Assembly: GCA_036365515.1 (NCBI GenBank)
Contig: CM070873.1
Location: 224,331,876-224,395,875, forward strand
Source: Torymus aiolomorphi
Taxonomy: Eukaryota > Arthropoda > Insecta > Hymenoptera > Torymidae
Direction: 5' to 3'
DNA: 64,000 nucleotides
Shown here: positions 9,023 through 22,279 of the stretch, in pieces
Layout: every line of letters begins with the position of its first letter
Numbering within the stretch: the stretch's first letter is position 1
The notes under the pieces: model-generated
The model's database searches: none
The model's input: only the letters and a program-made list of their open reading frames with translations
Told to the model about the DNA's origin: nothing
Translations under genes and position numbers: made by a program

Positions 9023-9800
9023 GCCTGGATCTCAGCTTCTACTCTATCGATTTTGACCGGATAGGTCTCATTTTTTTTTGTTTTTTTTTGTGTGATGGCG
9101 GGTCAAAAATTCGTTTTTTGATTCGCAGATGCGTTTTTGTTTTATTTCGAATTTTCGATTTTCTCAAAACTGATTTTTGTTTTTTTATAATGAAAAGATC
9201 GAGATATTTGAATCGAAAGGATAGCATTCCAAAGAGCATTAAAATACTTATATTTTCTAAAAAAAAATTTCTCTAGCTATCACGGTTTTTTTGTTATTAA
9301 CAAAAACGTGATGTTTTCTTAAAAAGCTTATAACTCCTAAACTAAACGTCTATGGTCTATATAGTATCGTATAAGTCCTTTAGATAAAAGAATTGTCTCA
9401 CGATTTTTAGAGATATTTAAGGTTAAAATTCTTTTACGGTTTTTTTCAAAATCGTAATTTCTCAATGACGACTTCATGTATCAGCTTGAAATTTATAGAC
9501 TATTTTGTATGCGATATAGGCAATACCTTGTGTAAAATTTCATCCAGATTATATGGTTATTTTTTGAGATGTTTGATATTTAAAATTTTAGACTTTTTGA
9601 AAATGACTTTCTTTGTTTTCGCACAATATAACCACACTAAAATTGTTTTAATTTCTTTGAAATTTGGTGGAGATGTAGAATTTGTATATTATTTATTAGA
9701 AGAATTCTTAGGGTAAAAGAATTCGTTTATGAATTTCAGAGATATTTGAGGTTAAAACTATTTTAGCCCTCTTTTAAAAACGTAATTATTCGGAAACGTA
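8795..9800. repeat. Second large copy of family A repeat
   Basis: It opens with TTTTTGCTTCCTCCTAGAGG as at 4970, then CATGATTTTTGAAAAATGTC and a GT array. Positions 9110-9340 are the reverse complement of 4213-4440 (ATTCGCAGATGCGTTTTTGT, GATCGAGATATTTGAATCG, GCTTATAACTCCTAAA). Positions 9395-9620 repeat 5330-5540 directly, and 9720-9790 is a third partial copy of that segment. The repeat sits in the first large intron space of the AMP-binding remnant, where an exon is missing. Confidence 0.65.
8912..9020 (+). repeat. GT/GC microsatellite
   Basis: The tract is TGTGTGTGTATGCG, TGCG and GC alternation, then about 30 GT repeats. It lies inside the second family A copy, directly after its CATGATTTT lead-in. 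Confidence 0.95.
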
Positions 9801-11055
9801 TTTATGTATACTAGAAAGTGGAAATGACATGCGCTATGCGCTATGCGCCGATGCGCGCGTGTTGTATACCTGCTTTTGTTTTTAATAGCCATTTATTATT
9901 TTTAAGGTTAGTTTTAAGAAATTCCAGAAAGAGCACACAAATACGGACAGGCATACTACTAGAGTCAAGTACCCTATGAAATTTCACAAAGAAAATATAA
10001 TTTGAAGTAAAGGTTATTTAGGAATTTTAAAAGGTTTTGACGATAATATTACAATCAATTATTTTATTTATTTTTCACACATAATTAAAAAAAAAAATCA
10101 TACCTATTATTTTATTCATATTTTATACATAATTTAAAAATGAATACTTTTCAATCTTCATAAATGAATTTAATTATAATTATGTCATAAATTGTTGCAA
10201 CACTTATAAATTTTGTTATTAAAACTTAATTAAAGGAATAAGCAAATTAAGTTTGAGGAAGCCACGGGCCAATGAATTGGCAGCGGTTTTTTTTATTAAA
10301 CATGCAAAGAACAATTTATTTCTTATAATTCGTAAATCTTTTTCTTTTAATTTTGATGCATCTTTAATAATTGATATAATACTGTAGTACATTTACTCTT
10401 AACGAATACAAAATTTTGAGGCTAGAAACTATAAGCTTATTCGAATATTTTTTTTTTTCGTGAAGTATTAAGTAAAGAATCTGAACATAATACTAACAAT
10501 AATATTGACATAATTTATTCTAATATTAACATAATTAATTCTTCTAAGATTAAAACATTGCTTATTGTTTTGAATTTTACCATTCAATTCAATAACTAAT
10601 CGTATTGTGTTTTGAAATACTTTTCTACTTCTGGCCGTCACTTTAACAAATAATTAAAACATGTTATTTATTTTTTTAAGCTGCAACCAACATTAATTTG
10701 ATTATTATTTATTTAATACTTTTCACTTTAATCATTTTCATTCAAATAAATATTCCATTAAATAATCAAATGCTTAAAAACACTCCACAATACGGACATT
10801 TCGACTAATGTCTTATTTTATTATTTTAATTAACAATTACCATCACTTCGAATGTTACAAGTCACTTTTTTTATTAATTAAGCTCTACTTCATCAACAGA
10901 TGCAAACATTTTATATATTTTCATTTTAATTTATTGTAATATAAAAAAACTGATATCACCTATGAAAAATATTCCACAACTGGTACTTTTACCTTAACCC
11001 CTGAACCTCCTTAATGAAATAATACGATTTTTTGTACAAAAATATCGATTTACAG
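9801..11055. other. AT-rich intron sequence, no exon found
   Basis: Positions 9825-9870 carry a short ATGCGC-rich patch and 10254-10294 is a core repeat copy. Otherwise this is AT-rich sequence without open frames. I searched it by eye for the missing AMP-binding exon 2 and did not find it. Confidence 0.5.
10254..10294 (+). repeat. Short shared core, TGAATTGGCAGCGG, copy 3
   Basis: GAGGAAGCCACGGGCC, then AATGAATTGGCAGCGG and a T run. It is nearly identical to copies at 4701 and 6113. Confidence 0.6.
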
Positions 11056-11534
11056 CTAAATCACGATGTTTCTTCGAGATGATTCAGCCAAAGATTATCT
11101 TCGCATGTGAGCAATCGATAGACCTTCTGGCCCAGGTAGCGAAAGATAGAAACATGAATTGTCAATTTGTGGTGTACGGTACGCATAGAAAATATGCATC
11201 CTTGAGAGATATATTGGCAGAGCAAAGCCAATCCGAAGTTGACAATTTTCATTATGTTGAGATCGAAGACCCGCGCAATGAACCGTGTATCATACTCAAT
11301 TCTTCGGGGACAGCAGGAGACAAAAAGAGCGCCATACTATCTTACTATACAGTTTTAAATAATCGAGGAAAATATTTGAATCTGCGTGAAAAGAGGAACG
11401 CCCTGTGGTACTCGCCTTTGTCCTGGATCAGTGGGACTAGAGCTCTGGTAACCTGTACCAAATTGTGCGCTACGAGGATTATTCACTCTAATAGCCATCC
11501 AGAAACAACTGCAGAAGTCATAGAAAAATATAAG
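11056..11534 (+). CDS. AMP-binding remnant, P-loop exon
   Basis: The acceptor TTTACAG ends at 11055 and the donor GTATTA starts at 11535. The frame reads FFEMIQPKIIFACEQS, then SSGTAGDKKSAILSY, then WYSPLSWISGTRAL and HPETTAEVIEKYK. QPKIIFACE and the SPLxWISG block are typical of insect family members. The phosphate-binding loop, normally close to S-S-G-T-T-G-x-P-K-G-V, here has A for the second T, K for P and S-A for G-V. This suggests lost or altered ATP binding. The exon begins with two bases of a split codon (phase 1 needed upstream) and ends in phase 0, which fits the next exon. Confidence 0.8.
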
Positions 11535-11723
11535 GTATTATACACTTATTAAAATAAATAACACTTTTTTCTTTTCTCGATTTTTAGAAAATTAAATCTG
11601 TAGTTATAACAAACAAAATTACTTATTTAATCTTTATTGAAGGATCATGCTTATTGAATTTTCTTTTCATAATTTTCAATTTATTAAAAATAATGGAAAT
11701 TCGATTTCGTTATCTTTTATTAG

Positions 11724-11901
11724 GTAAACTGGGTGTTGTTGTCTCCTACTATGATTACTCGAATGTACAAGGCGAATATTTTCAGTAAATACGGTTTTCC
11801 ATTGTTGGAATACGTATTAACTGGTGGATGTAAACCACCGAAGATGGCGTTGGAAGAAATTCGAAGATTTTTACCCCATGTTACCATATGCAATATTTAC
11901 G
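11724..11901 (+). CDS. AMP-binding remnant, middle exon
   Basis: The acceptor TTATTAG ends at 11723, and the exon opens in phase 0 as VNWVLLSPTMITRMYK, continuing KYGFPLLEYVLTGGCKPP and ending HVTICNIYG. In the family this segment follows the P-loop region (WxxLxPxxxTxM, then the Y-x-L-x-G-G turn) and leads into the YGMTE motif. The donor GTAAAT at 11902 splits the glycine codon after its first base, which the next exon completes. No frameshift is seen in this exon. Confidence 0.8.
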
Positions 11902-12453
11902 GTAAATATTTACATATATATATCTCAGAAGTTCATTATAATTCTTATTGAAAAAGTAGGGGGTCCGCGCCCCTTCACTTCTCAGGAAAATCTTGTATTT
12001 TTATCAGTGCGAAAATTGCAACACTTCAAATACTTATGAAAACTTAATGTATACTAATAATTAAATTATACAGTCTCACCTAAATAAATCGATTACTTTT
12101 CTTTCCTAGTTATGTATGTCGAAATAATTTATCATTTTTTTATAACTTGGTAAAAAATACATAAATTGTAACCCGCAGTCTGGCTGCGAGAAATAGGGGA
12201 GTGGGCTAGTGTGGACGAAATGAAAACTCCAACATTCCCAATATATTCATAAAAAAATACAACTTTTTGGGCCAGAGGTGGGCAAAGCAATGAATAGATA
12301 GGGTTAGTAGTAGTAGTAATCAGTACTGCTCTCTAATGACCAAAATATAAAATGTTTAATAATGTCTGCTTTGGCTGAAATAATGCAGACGGGGGGATTT
12401 GGGAAAATAGATTGAGAACGATGAGTAGCGGTCAGGGTCGTGAAAGGATTGTC
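11902..12453. other. Intron sequence, no coding signal
   Basis: AT-rich, with GGGGGTCCGCGCCCC near 11957, a GTAGTAGTAGTAA run at 12306, and no recognisable element boundaries. It could include the body of a SINE belonging to the tRNA-like head at 12454, but no direct repeats confirm that. Confidence 0.35.
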
Positions 12454-12534
12454 ATCCCAGTGGCGCAAATGGTAGCGTAGCTGCCCAGTATGCAGAAGGT
12501 TGTCGGTTCGAGCCCGACCTGGGCCGTTATTTTT
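12454..12534 (+). tRNA. tRNA-derived pseudogene or SINE head
   Basis: The 72-nt core fits a tRNA cloverleaf. The D-arm is GCGC/GCGT with box A TGGCGCAAATGG (12461-12472). The anticodon stem is CTGC/GCAG, and the T-arm GTCGG-TTCGAGC-CCGAC contains a perfect box B. The acceptor ATCCCAG pairs with CTGGGCC at only five of seven positions. The T before the anticodon is replaced by C (12486), and the first pair of the anticodon stem is mismatched. TTTTT at 12530-12534 is a pol III terminator. The loop would give anticodon AGT. The defects argue for a pseudogene or SINE rather than a working tRNA. Confidence 0.6.
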
Positions 12535-13017
12535 CTCGTTCTCGTTTTTTATCCTATACCTTTACCTTTACCACCTTCCCTTTCCATGTATTCTCCGTTC
12601 TAAAAAATTCTTGACTGCACTAATGTTTCAAATAGCTTCTAAAATTTAAAGATGCATTGAAACACATATAAAGAAAGTGCTTGATAAGTTAGTTACCTTC
12701 CTTATCTTTGCCCGAATAGCCGTTAGATTCATTATTAAAATTAACAAAAACTATAAAATGGTTCAAAAAATGGGCGACAAAAAATGTCTACACAAAAACT
12801 ATGCAAAAAATCGAGTAATGTAGGCTAGAAATTAGTAAATACAATTTTGTAAAAATACGTAATAAAATATTATATCATTAAATTTACATATGTAACATGT
12901 CTTTTCTTAACGTTAAATAGTTCTAGATTAGATTTTTACAATAAAAAAAATCGATTTTTAAGTTATTTTCAAGTGGTCTCTACCCTTAAGTCGAACTCTT
13001 GAACAATAAGCGAAAAT

Positions 13018-13380
13018 CGATTCTTTCAGGCGTATTTAAGCATAAAAAATCGTTTTTATCGGTCTAACTCGTCAGGAATTGATTGTATATGAAAATGTTA
13101 AATGGGAAAAAGATTTATTTTATTATAATCTACAACTTTTACATTTAATATATTTGTATAAAGTTAGATCCTGTCAAGTTATAGCCGAAAATCGTCCATT
13201 TTATGTATATCCAGGCGTTTAAAATCGTTTTTACAGGTTTAACTTGTTAGGAATTGATTTTACATGAAAATATTAAATGAAAAAAAGTTTTGTTTAAATA
13301 TTATTTACAACTTCTGTATTTAACATTTTTGAGTAAAATCAAATCCTGTCAAGTTATAGCCGAAAATCGTCCATTTTTGA
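13018..13380 (+). repeat. Tandem duplication, about 185-bp units
   Basis: Both units share CAGGCGT, TCGTTTTTA, TAGGAATTGATT (CAGGAATTGATT in unit 1), ATGAAAAT-TTAAATG, a CAACTT-T block and TCAAATCCTGTCAAGTTATA/TTAGATCCTGTCAAGTTATA. Both end AGCCGAAAATCGTCCATTTT. A third, single unit is at 1938. Downstream, 13380-13740 shows CGATGAAATCGATCG-type sequence and a G run at 13748 but no gene. Confidence 0.7.
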
Positions 13381-13898
13381 CCTTTTTGACCGTTTTTTTG
13401 CAGTTGTGTTGACAAATATTGCTCGTAGCAAAAAATGCCCAACAGAAAAAAGGTGTCTTATAATTAGTTTTAGCAGATAGACCTACAGACATTAACTTAA
13501 AATTAATTTTTCTAGACATAACGCTTAATAATAGATTTTTTGAAATGTTTCTTTGTGATCGCATTTTTAAAGTTTTCCATCGATCTTTCTCATTAGGGGA
13601 CCACCGGTTAAGTATAAATAGAGGAATATTTTTCCGGAATCCCGATGAAATCGATCGAAAATTCATTGAAATAATCAGGTAACTTGATTACATACGAACA
13701 TACAGACATACATGCATTTTGAAAAGTGCCTAAAATCGATTCTGCATTGGGGGGGAGGGGGGGGGGGATCATTTATATACCTCAAATTTTAGGTATAATA
13801 GAGTTAAAAAATTTTGCTCTGGTGAAATTATAAGGGTGTCCCGAGAAGCGGTCGTGCCTAATGAAAATATACGTATTATAATAATATCTAAAATATAG

Positions 13899-14123
13899 GT
13901 ATGACGGAAGCGGGTGGTTTTTTATCTATAAATGCCATGGATGGAAAAAAAATCGATTCTATTGGATTCATCCTTGACGGCATAAAAATGAAAGTCATCA
14001 ACCCCGAAACAGGTCAAACACTTGGCCCAAATGAACCAGGGGAAATATGTTTTTCACTCGCCAATCGAATGGTCGATTATTATAACAATCCTATTGAATC
14101 GGAAAAGGTGATAGATAAAGATG
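13899..14123 (+). CDS. AMP-binding remnant, YGMTE exon
   Basis: The acceptor AATATAG ends at 13898. The first two bases complete the glycine of YGMTEAGG, the family's acyl-adenylate motif. The frame continues SIGFILDGIKMKVINPETG, then LGPNEPGEICF, then MVDYYNNPIESEKVIDKDG, with donor GTAAGA at 14124. The normal continuation G-W-x-x-T-G-D and the lid domain are not recognisable downstream in the window. The best acceptor I see, ending at 14804, gives an unrelated short frame. The last intron before this exon (11902-13898) contains the tRNA-derived sequence and tandem repeats. Confidence 0.85.
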
Positions 14124-16379
14124 GTAAGATCCAGACATTTTTTTTATTACTATGATCGTGTGCAAAGTTCGAGTTGGCACACGCATTTGCGTGCGCGTAC
14201 TACCACTTTTCCAAGACCATTTTTGAAAAGTAGAATTTCCATTTTTGGAAAACGGAATTATTACTTCACTAATTTAGTTGATTTTACAATTTTTTCCGTG
14301 CACATATAGGTAGGGTTCGCTTCATACACATAAGAATTATACACAATTTAATTTAACACACACTTTTATATGAATTATTTTTTACACAATATGTTTTTTA
14401 TTGAATACATTGAGTTAAACATTGGTTTCTTAAAAATGAAATATTATTGTACACGTTTACTTTCTACACATAAAAAGAATAATTATTAAATAGAACTTAA
14501 TATCGCACACAATACATTGTGCACTAAAACTTGTTCTACAATAATTAAAAATGGTAAATATCCAACACATACTATTTTACACGGACAAATGATTGTTCGT
14601 TTTTTTATAATTCTACACAGAATTATTTTACACTAACCGAATAATATCTAATTTATTTATGAATATTAAAGCAAAAAGTCCTTATACTACTGCCATATAT
14701 AATTCCACTTGCGAAGTGACGTTTTGGTAAATTGTGATACAACTAAGACTTAATATAATATACAGCTCGGGGTGAAATTTCGAGTTTTATTTTTCTTATT
14801 TCAGAAGTGGGTTGCAATATGAAGAGGCTCGATGGAATAGTGTAATACAAAGTCTATATTTCGAATATATTTATATCGCAACCACTATACCAAACAACAC
14901 TTGTTAATAATGGCGACTCTAGAAAAGTATTTGTAGGAGGTTCGGGCAGATGTGGAGTATGTATTGGAATCTCAGGATTTAAAAAGAAAGCTCTACAAGA
15001 AAAAGTTAATTATTAATAGTAGAAAAAAAAACTTTAAAAAAATTCCATTACACGAAGTGGTAACATATATAAGTGGTAATTCCTCTTTGTATATTATTTC
15101 CTCTTCATTTATTACTACCAAAGAAATCCTCCCTCGCTCATGCTCGCTCGGCTTGATATTTTAATATATTTTAATTTATTTTAATTTTATTTATCGTATT
15201 TTATTTTGTTATAATGTATTAGTTGGATACAAATTTTGTTAAGTGGCGGCAATCAGGCGGCAGTCGACAGTCGATGACAAACGGTCAAGCTTCTTAATAT
15301 TATATAACATAAGAGATATAAGAGATATTGCTTTGTTTATGGCAAAATGAATCGTCCTATATATACCAGTTATTCAATCAGTTCCTTAAGAGAGCGGAGA
15401 AATGGCAACGCCTGAGTGTAGGCTCAACCAGATCACGACATCGTCGTGACCAAACGGAACGTTATACTACACCGTCGCCTGTAAAACACGGCCCAAGGAA
15501 TTGTCACGCATTGGCGCGCATCAGTAGATGAAGTCGGATGCCGTCAGACGCATGCCGGCTTCCGCGGAATTTTCAAAGGATAAATATCTCAGACGCGTCG
15601 CTACACAAAGGCTACATACGGATATATACAGCTTTCAGATTTTTAGCGTCTTTTACGCGCGATGATTTGAATTTTTTCAGAGAAAATGTCTTGTTTGGTA
15701 CGCTATTTAATAAATAGCACTTTTCGGTACTAGGCCGTAAAGTAACATTTTACGGCCGAGTAACGAACATTATTTTTTGTTATACGTGTCCATCAAGTAC
15801 TTTAAAGCTCTTTCGCTCTAATAAACTTTTCCTGTGTTTCAATCGACTAACAACGATCTTTCTGAATATTCTAGCCGAGAAAATCCTCTCTACTCTTGCG
15901 CGGAGTTGCTTTTTTTGCCTCTAAATCTCGAACGGTCATGGCTCGAGCCCCTTCTCCTCCTCTCTTTCCCTGTTATCGCTCGGATCATTTCGAGAGTTTC
16001 AATTTAGCCTGTAATTACGAGACATTCCGATTACCCCCTTGATTAGACTCTCAGCTGACCGCGCCTTTGTAGGGGCGCTCAGTGCGAGCGCTTTGCCGAA
16101 ATAATAGAGCGTATTAATAGATATTGGACGGCTCGCGCCACCGTCAAAAGCGTGCTCAAGACTGCTTTGCGAATTTTTCAGGAGGAGGCTATTGTACTTT
16201 GAGATTAAGAGGTACAAGATTATCAACATTTTTGATTTTTCTTTTCAATCGTCAACTTATGATTTCTATTGCAAAATTTAGAGCTATGTTATTTGAGATT
16301 TTGTAAATAATTTTTGGTGTTGGTTGCTCTATGAAAATGTGTTTATTACAAATTAAAATGTTAAACTTTAGATACGCCT
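14124..16379. other. Non-coding; TACAC-rich stretch and hairpin
   Basis: Positions 14300-14650 are AT-rich with TACACA/TTTACAC repeated at irregular spacing. The same motif in reverse (TGTGTAGAAAAT) recurs at 40586-40740. At 14910 a frame MATLEKYL, stop, EVRADVEYVLESQDLKRK looks faintly gag-like but is too short to call. At 15200-16379 nothing coding is supported. The CpG content rises from about 15400, where the base texture of the window changes. Confidence 0.4.
15733..15757. repeat. Short perfect-stem hairpin
   Basis: GGCCGTAAA, loop, TTTACGGCC. The stem is GC-tipped with a short central loop. There is no T run after it and the role is unknown. Confidence 0.6.
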
Positions 16380-16918
16380 TACACTGAAAAAAATTTTAGG
16401 CTGTAGAAAGCATAGTTTCGATTTGCTGTACTAGCACTATTCATACTGATCATTTACCCTTACAGACAGCTGAAGCAGTCTATTTATTTGTATAATGTAA
16501 CGACACTATTGGCCAGATACGCAAAATGTATTTGTACAGCTTTGACAAAGGTACGATTTAGTTGACAACGCTACAATGCAAAGCCAACGTTTATGTTATA
16601 ACCTCAAAAAGTAACAAAATCCGCCGATCAACCGCGTGTTCGCAATCCGCTTTTGCGTATTTCATCTGTAATCCAGTATATTTATCAATCGAGATTATTT
16701 TAATGAAAAATATGTACGTATGTGGAATCATAACCTATTTAATGCTTCGACAAAAGAACTCTATACATTAGTGCTTTCAGTGTATCTTGTACAGCTCTCA
16801 CAGCTGTACCGATACAATTACTGTACCTAAAAAATTCAGCGAAAAGAAAATCAGCCAAAAAGTATCGTTGTCAGAGCAGTACTTTCATTTCTCACAACTT
16901 AAAATTTTTTTCAGTGTA
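16380..16918. mobile_element. 539-bp MITE with TACACTGAAAAAAATTTT ends
   Basis: Left end TACACTGAAAAAAATTTT and right end AAAATTTTTTTCAGTGTA are exact inverted repeats. A CTGTACTAGC/CAGCTGTAC-rich interior follows. The outer TA dinucleotides could be the target duplication, as in Tc1/mariner-type MITEs. No open frame of substance. Related ends are at 7483, 27788 and 51063. Confidence 0.7.
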
Positions 16919-19279
16919 GGTTACAAATCTATATCGATTATCGCTGGGTTTTACGCTACAGTTTTATATATAATTGTGATGGAATTACCTCCTCATTTAT
17001 CTACATCTAAGTGCTATAAAAGACAGGAAAAGATTTTACGAGCAGAGCCATGCATGGGCGCGTGCTATAATAAAAACTTTTAGATTTGTAGCGCCATAAA
17101 ACTTATTTCTCTCAACCGGAAACGGAAGAAAAGCTCATCAAGGAAAAATAATTCTTCCAATCCACGCACGCGCGAACTTCTCTGTCACATTTTTTAAATA
17201 ATCACTATTAAAATTGATGTTTGATGTGAAATATCGCGCAAGGATAAAACGCTCTACTCTTTCCGATAAAGAAATTGTGAAGCATTGCCCTTTTTATTAT
17301 TTACGAAGATATGAAATGTTTTACTTTACGTGGACGTACATCATCTCACAAATTTATAGACCGCAATAAAACCGTAATACTTCTGTGATACGCCTTTAGT
17401 GAAAGATAACATTTATACCAAGGATGATCCATTGCGTGATATTCCTTTAGATAGGATTCGCATCCTCGCAATATTTATAAAGGATGAGTACATTACTACA
17501 AGGGCTCTTTTATCCATGATATTTCTCATACAAAAAATCACTCTTTTAAAATTCGAGAAAATTGAATTTAGTAACGCTTCGAAAATCCTCCGTCTACCAA
17601 CTCTCCGAAGGCCTTATAACAAAGTTCATTGTCTGTATACCTGCCCTCCCTATCCCCACTCGTTCACATCATCCCGCGAACTCTCGGTATCGCGCAAACA
17701 GCCTCGGAGCGTTTCGCCAGCGAGCCAAACCGCGTATCGCACTCGACGTGATCAAAGTCCCTTATACTTACACGCGCTTCGAAGCGAGCTCTATACCCGT
17801 GGCGATTGTGCGCGCGTGTGTGTAGCGATCGAAGAACGCCTGGCGGAAGCGGTCAGCGATAGCGCGAGCGCACGCCGGCCCTGCTGGAGGCCAAACGAGT
17901 GAATAATAATTTTGTAATAACGGGGGAGAGAGGTGGGGGAAGGAGGATATAGGCGGTGAGCGATTGAGGCCTTTTTAGGGGTATACGCTCTGAAATTGCC
18001 AGTGGAGCGGAGATGGTATGAGAAGAAATAGATGGGGGGATTATGGATATAGGTTATGGAAGCTTTTTTGTTATTTTTTTTTTAATTTATGAATGTATTT
18101 TTAAAGAAGTATAAGGGTTGTACTGAACTTGATCCGTACTACTTCGCTGTCAAAAAGGTATATCTGTGTGTTATGCAAACTTCCACAATTATTGTTAATA
18201 TTCTAACAACGTATTTCTGTGTGCGCTCGTCATTTTGAGCAAAATAATTGCTGTTATATAACATTAACAAAGTTAGTTCCTAAACTTAAATTACACCACA
18301 CTGCGGCGGCATCCACTGTGAACAGCGTTGTAGCCGTAAATTACACACCACGCGTGCTTGTAAAACAATGGCAGACCGACAACAATTTGCTCAAGACGCG
18401 TGCGGACGCACAAAGAAAATCAGCTGAATTCCGAAACTGCATAAGACAAAGCAAGGGAGCAAGGGACCCATGTACCCATGACACACGTATACCTTACACA
18501 GAGGTACGAGAGAGGGATACAGAGAGCGAGAAAGCGAACGTGCCAGCGGCACGCGCTACCTCAACATATATATATATATATCGCCCGCCCGCTCGCGAGG
18601 GTTAACTCGGCCTTGCAAAGGCTTCTTCTTGTTCGGCAGCGACGTGGACTCTGTCGCGCGAACGAGACTCCCGCTGTGCGGCGGACGTGTACACATGCGT
18701 ATACTTCGTCGATTTCGAGCTCCCTCCGTGCGACACAACTTTGTGCCTGCGCGCATTTCGCCCTTTGTTCCTTGATAAGCCCTATACTCTTCTCGACTAA
18801 CTGCTCGGACAAGCTCGAAGTGCGCGCAAGCTCAGTTGTAATACGCGAGACGTACGTATAAGTCGCGCGATCCTCTGTATGCGCGAGAGTAATTTATCGC
18901 GCGCGTGCGCGGTGTGTTGCGGTGGCCCTGTTTTTTGTTGCCGTTGCTGTTTTTGGTGGGTGAATGATATTGGCAGTCCTGGAGATCAATTAGCATGATT
19001 TAACGCTTCATAATTTTTATTCGTTTAGTTCTGCTGTATAATGTTAACATTAAACTCTGATAAGATATTAGAATGTAGTTGGGATTTAAGTATCGGCTTG
19101 TTATTAACATTCAAATTATCAATTGAATAACGGGAAACTAATCTTCGGGAGGCTATGATGATGTACATTTTTTCTCAATATTATTTCTAAATTAAAAAAT
19201 TATTTTATTCCCATCTCTACTATAATGTCCATTTTGTAGCCTGAAAAGCAGGGCAACAGCGACGCCTGATTCCCTCTTT
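16919..19279. other. Non-coding; CpG-rich patch 17640-18950
   Basis: Open frames here (for example 17399-17902 and 18219-18605) are short and compositionally driven, lack recognisable domains and overlap on both strands. Positions 18480-18600 are AGAG/GCGAG- and TATATA-rich. It could be a distant regulatory or promoter-like region, but no sites are specific enough to name. Confidence 0.4.
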
Positions 19280-19320
19280 TACTTTATTCCCGCATATGCG
19301 GGATATGCGGGAATAAAGTA
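19280..19320. repeat. 41-bp perfect hairpin, TACTTTATTCCCGCATAT stem
   Basis: An 18-bp stem TACTTTATTCCCGCATAT closes on ATATGCGGGAATAAAGTA around a 5-nt loop. GGGAATAAAGTA recurs at 19430, TTATTCCC at 19204 and GTACTTTATT at 19635, so the hairpin may be the centre of a diffuse AT-rich element. Confidence 0.75.
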
Positions 19321-19954
19321 ACATAGTCTAATTTTTTACGTTTATGGTGAATTGGGTTAAAACTAACAAAATTATAATACATAAATACAAAATAACTTTT
19401 CAAATCTATGAAGTGGCCACAGTGAAGATGGGAATAAAGTACTATATGTACTGTTATAAAACCTAATGTATTAATAATTTTATAAAATACAATTCGTATA
19501 AATTAAATACTGAAGGTTGTCTTGTAATATTTTTATTTATATAAATTTATATTTTTAAATTTACATATTTAATTGTAAATATATCTAATTTTTTAGATTA
19601 ATTTATATATATATATAAAATTATAATTTATCGGTACTTTATTTAGAACCAGAAACGCATAGAGCCTTTACAAAAGTAAAATCCTGTTCCCTTCAGAGCT
19701 TTGAAAAACAAAAAGCCTCAGAAATATATACGCACAGGCATTCCATTCCAAACTTTCTCAACTGCAAACAAAATAAATTCGAAAGTACCGAGCGCGCCGG
19801 CTTTGAGCAGCAACGCAAAGAGAAAAGCGAGAGAACGAGAGAGAAAGCGAGAAGTATAAATTAGGCTGGATTTATTTGCCTCGTTGATCAAGGACTTTTT
19901 TCCGGCTGACCCGATACTTTGTTTATTCACTTTTAGTCTCTTCCTGCGGACGCA

Positions 19955-22279
<2,325 letters not shown>

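Larger units (their letters stand above)
8436..14123 (+). pseudogene. AMP-binding (acyl-CoA synthetase/luciferase-like) gene remnant
   Basis: Four exons of an ANL-superfamily adenylating enzyme are visible. Members of this family activate carboxylic acids with ATP, usually to acyl-CoA, and full-length insect proteins are about 530-550 residues. Exon blocks are 8436-8549, 11056-11534, 11724-11901 and 13899-14123, joined by GT-AG introns. The last three splice in matching phase and run from the end of the N-terminal domain through YGMTE to just before the hinge. Two parts are missing: the exon for about 60-70 residues after the N-terminus, and the whole C-terminal lid with its catalytic lysine. 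Exon 1 (ending in phase 0) cannot join the next exon (needing one base) in frame. The introns are filled with repeats. The best reading is a decayed member of a multi-copy family. A live gene with very divergent or rearranged exons is less likely. Confidence 0.75.

Noticed and set aside
14804..14843. Next exon of the AMP-binding gene after the TTATTTCAG acceptor
   Set aside because: In the required phase it reads VGCNMKRLDGIV and then stops. It lacks the expected G-W-x-x-T-G-D block.
14910..15164. gag-like N-terminus of an LTR retrotransposon (MATLEKYL...)
   Set aside because: Very short, has an early stop, and no LTRs, primer-binding site or pol sequence could be found nearby.
17399..17902. 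167-residue frame on the plus strand
   Set aside because: Starts at a GTG, mixes AT-rich and CpG-rich halves of different codon character, and overlaps another frame. No family features.
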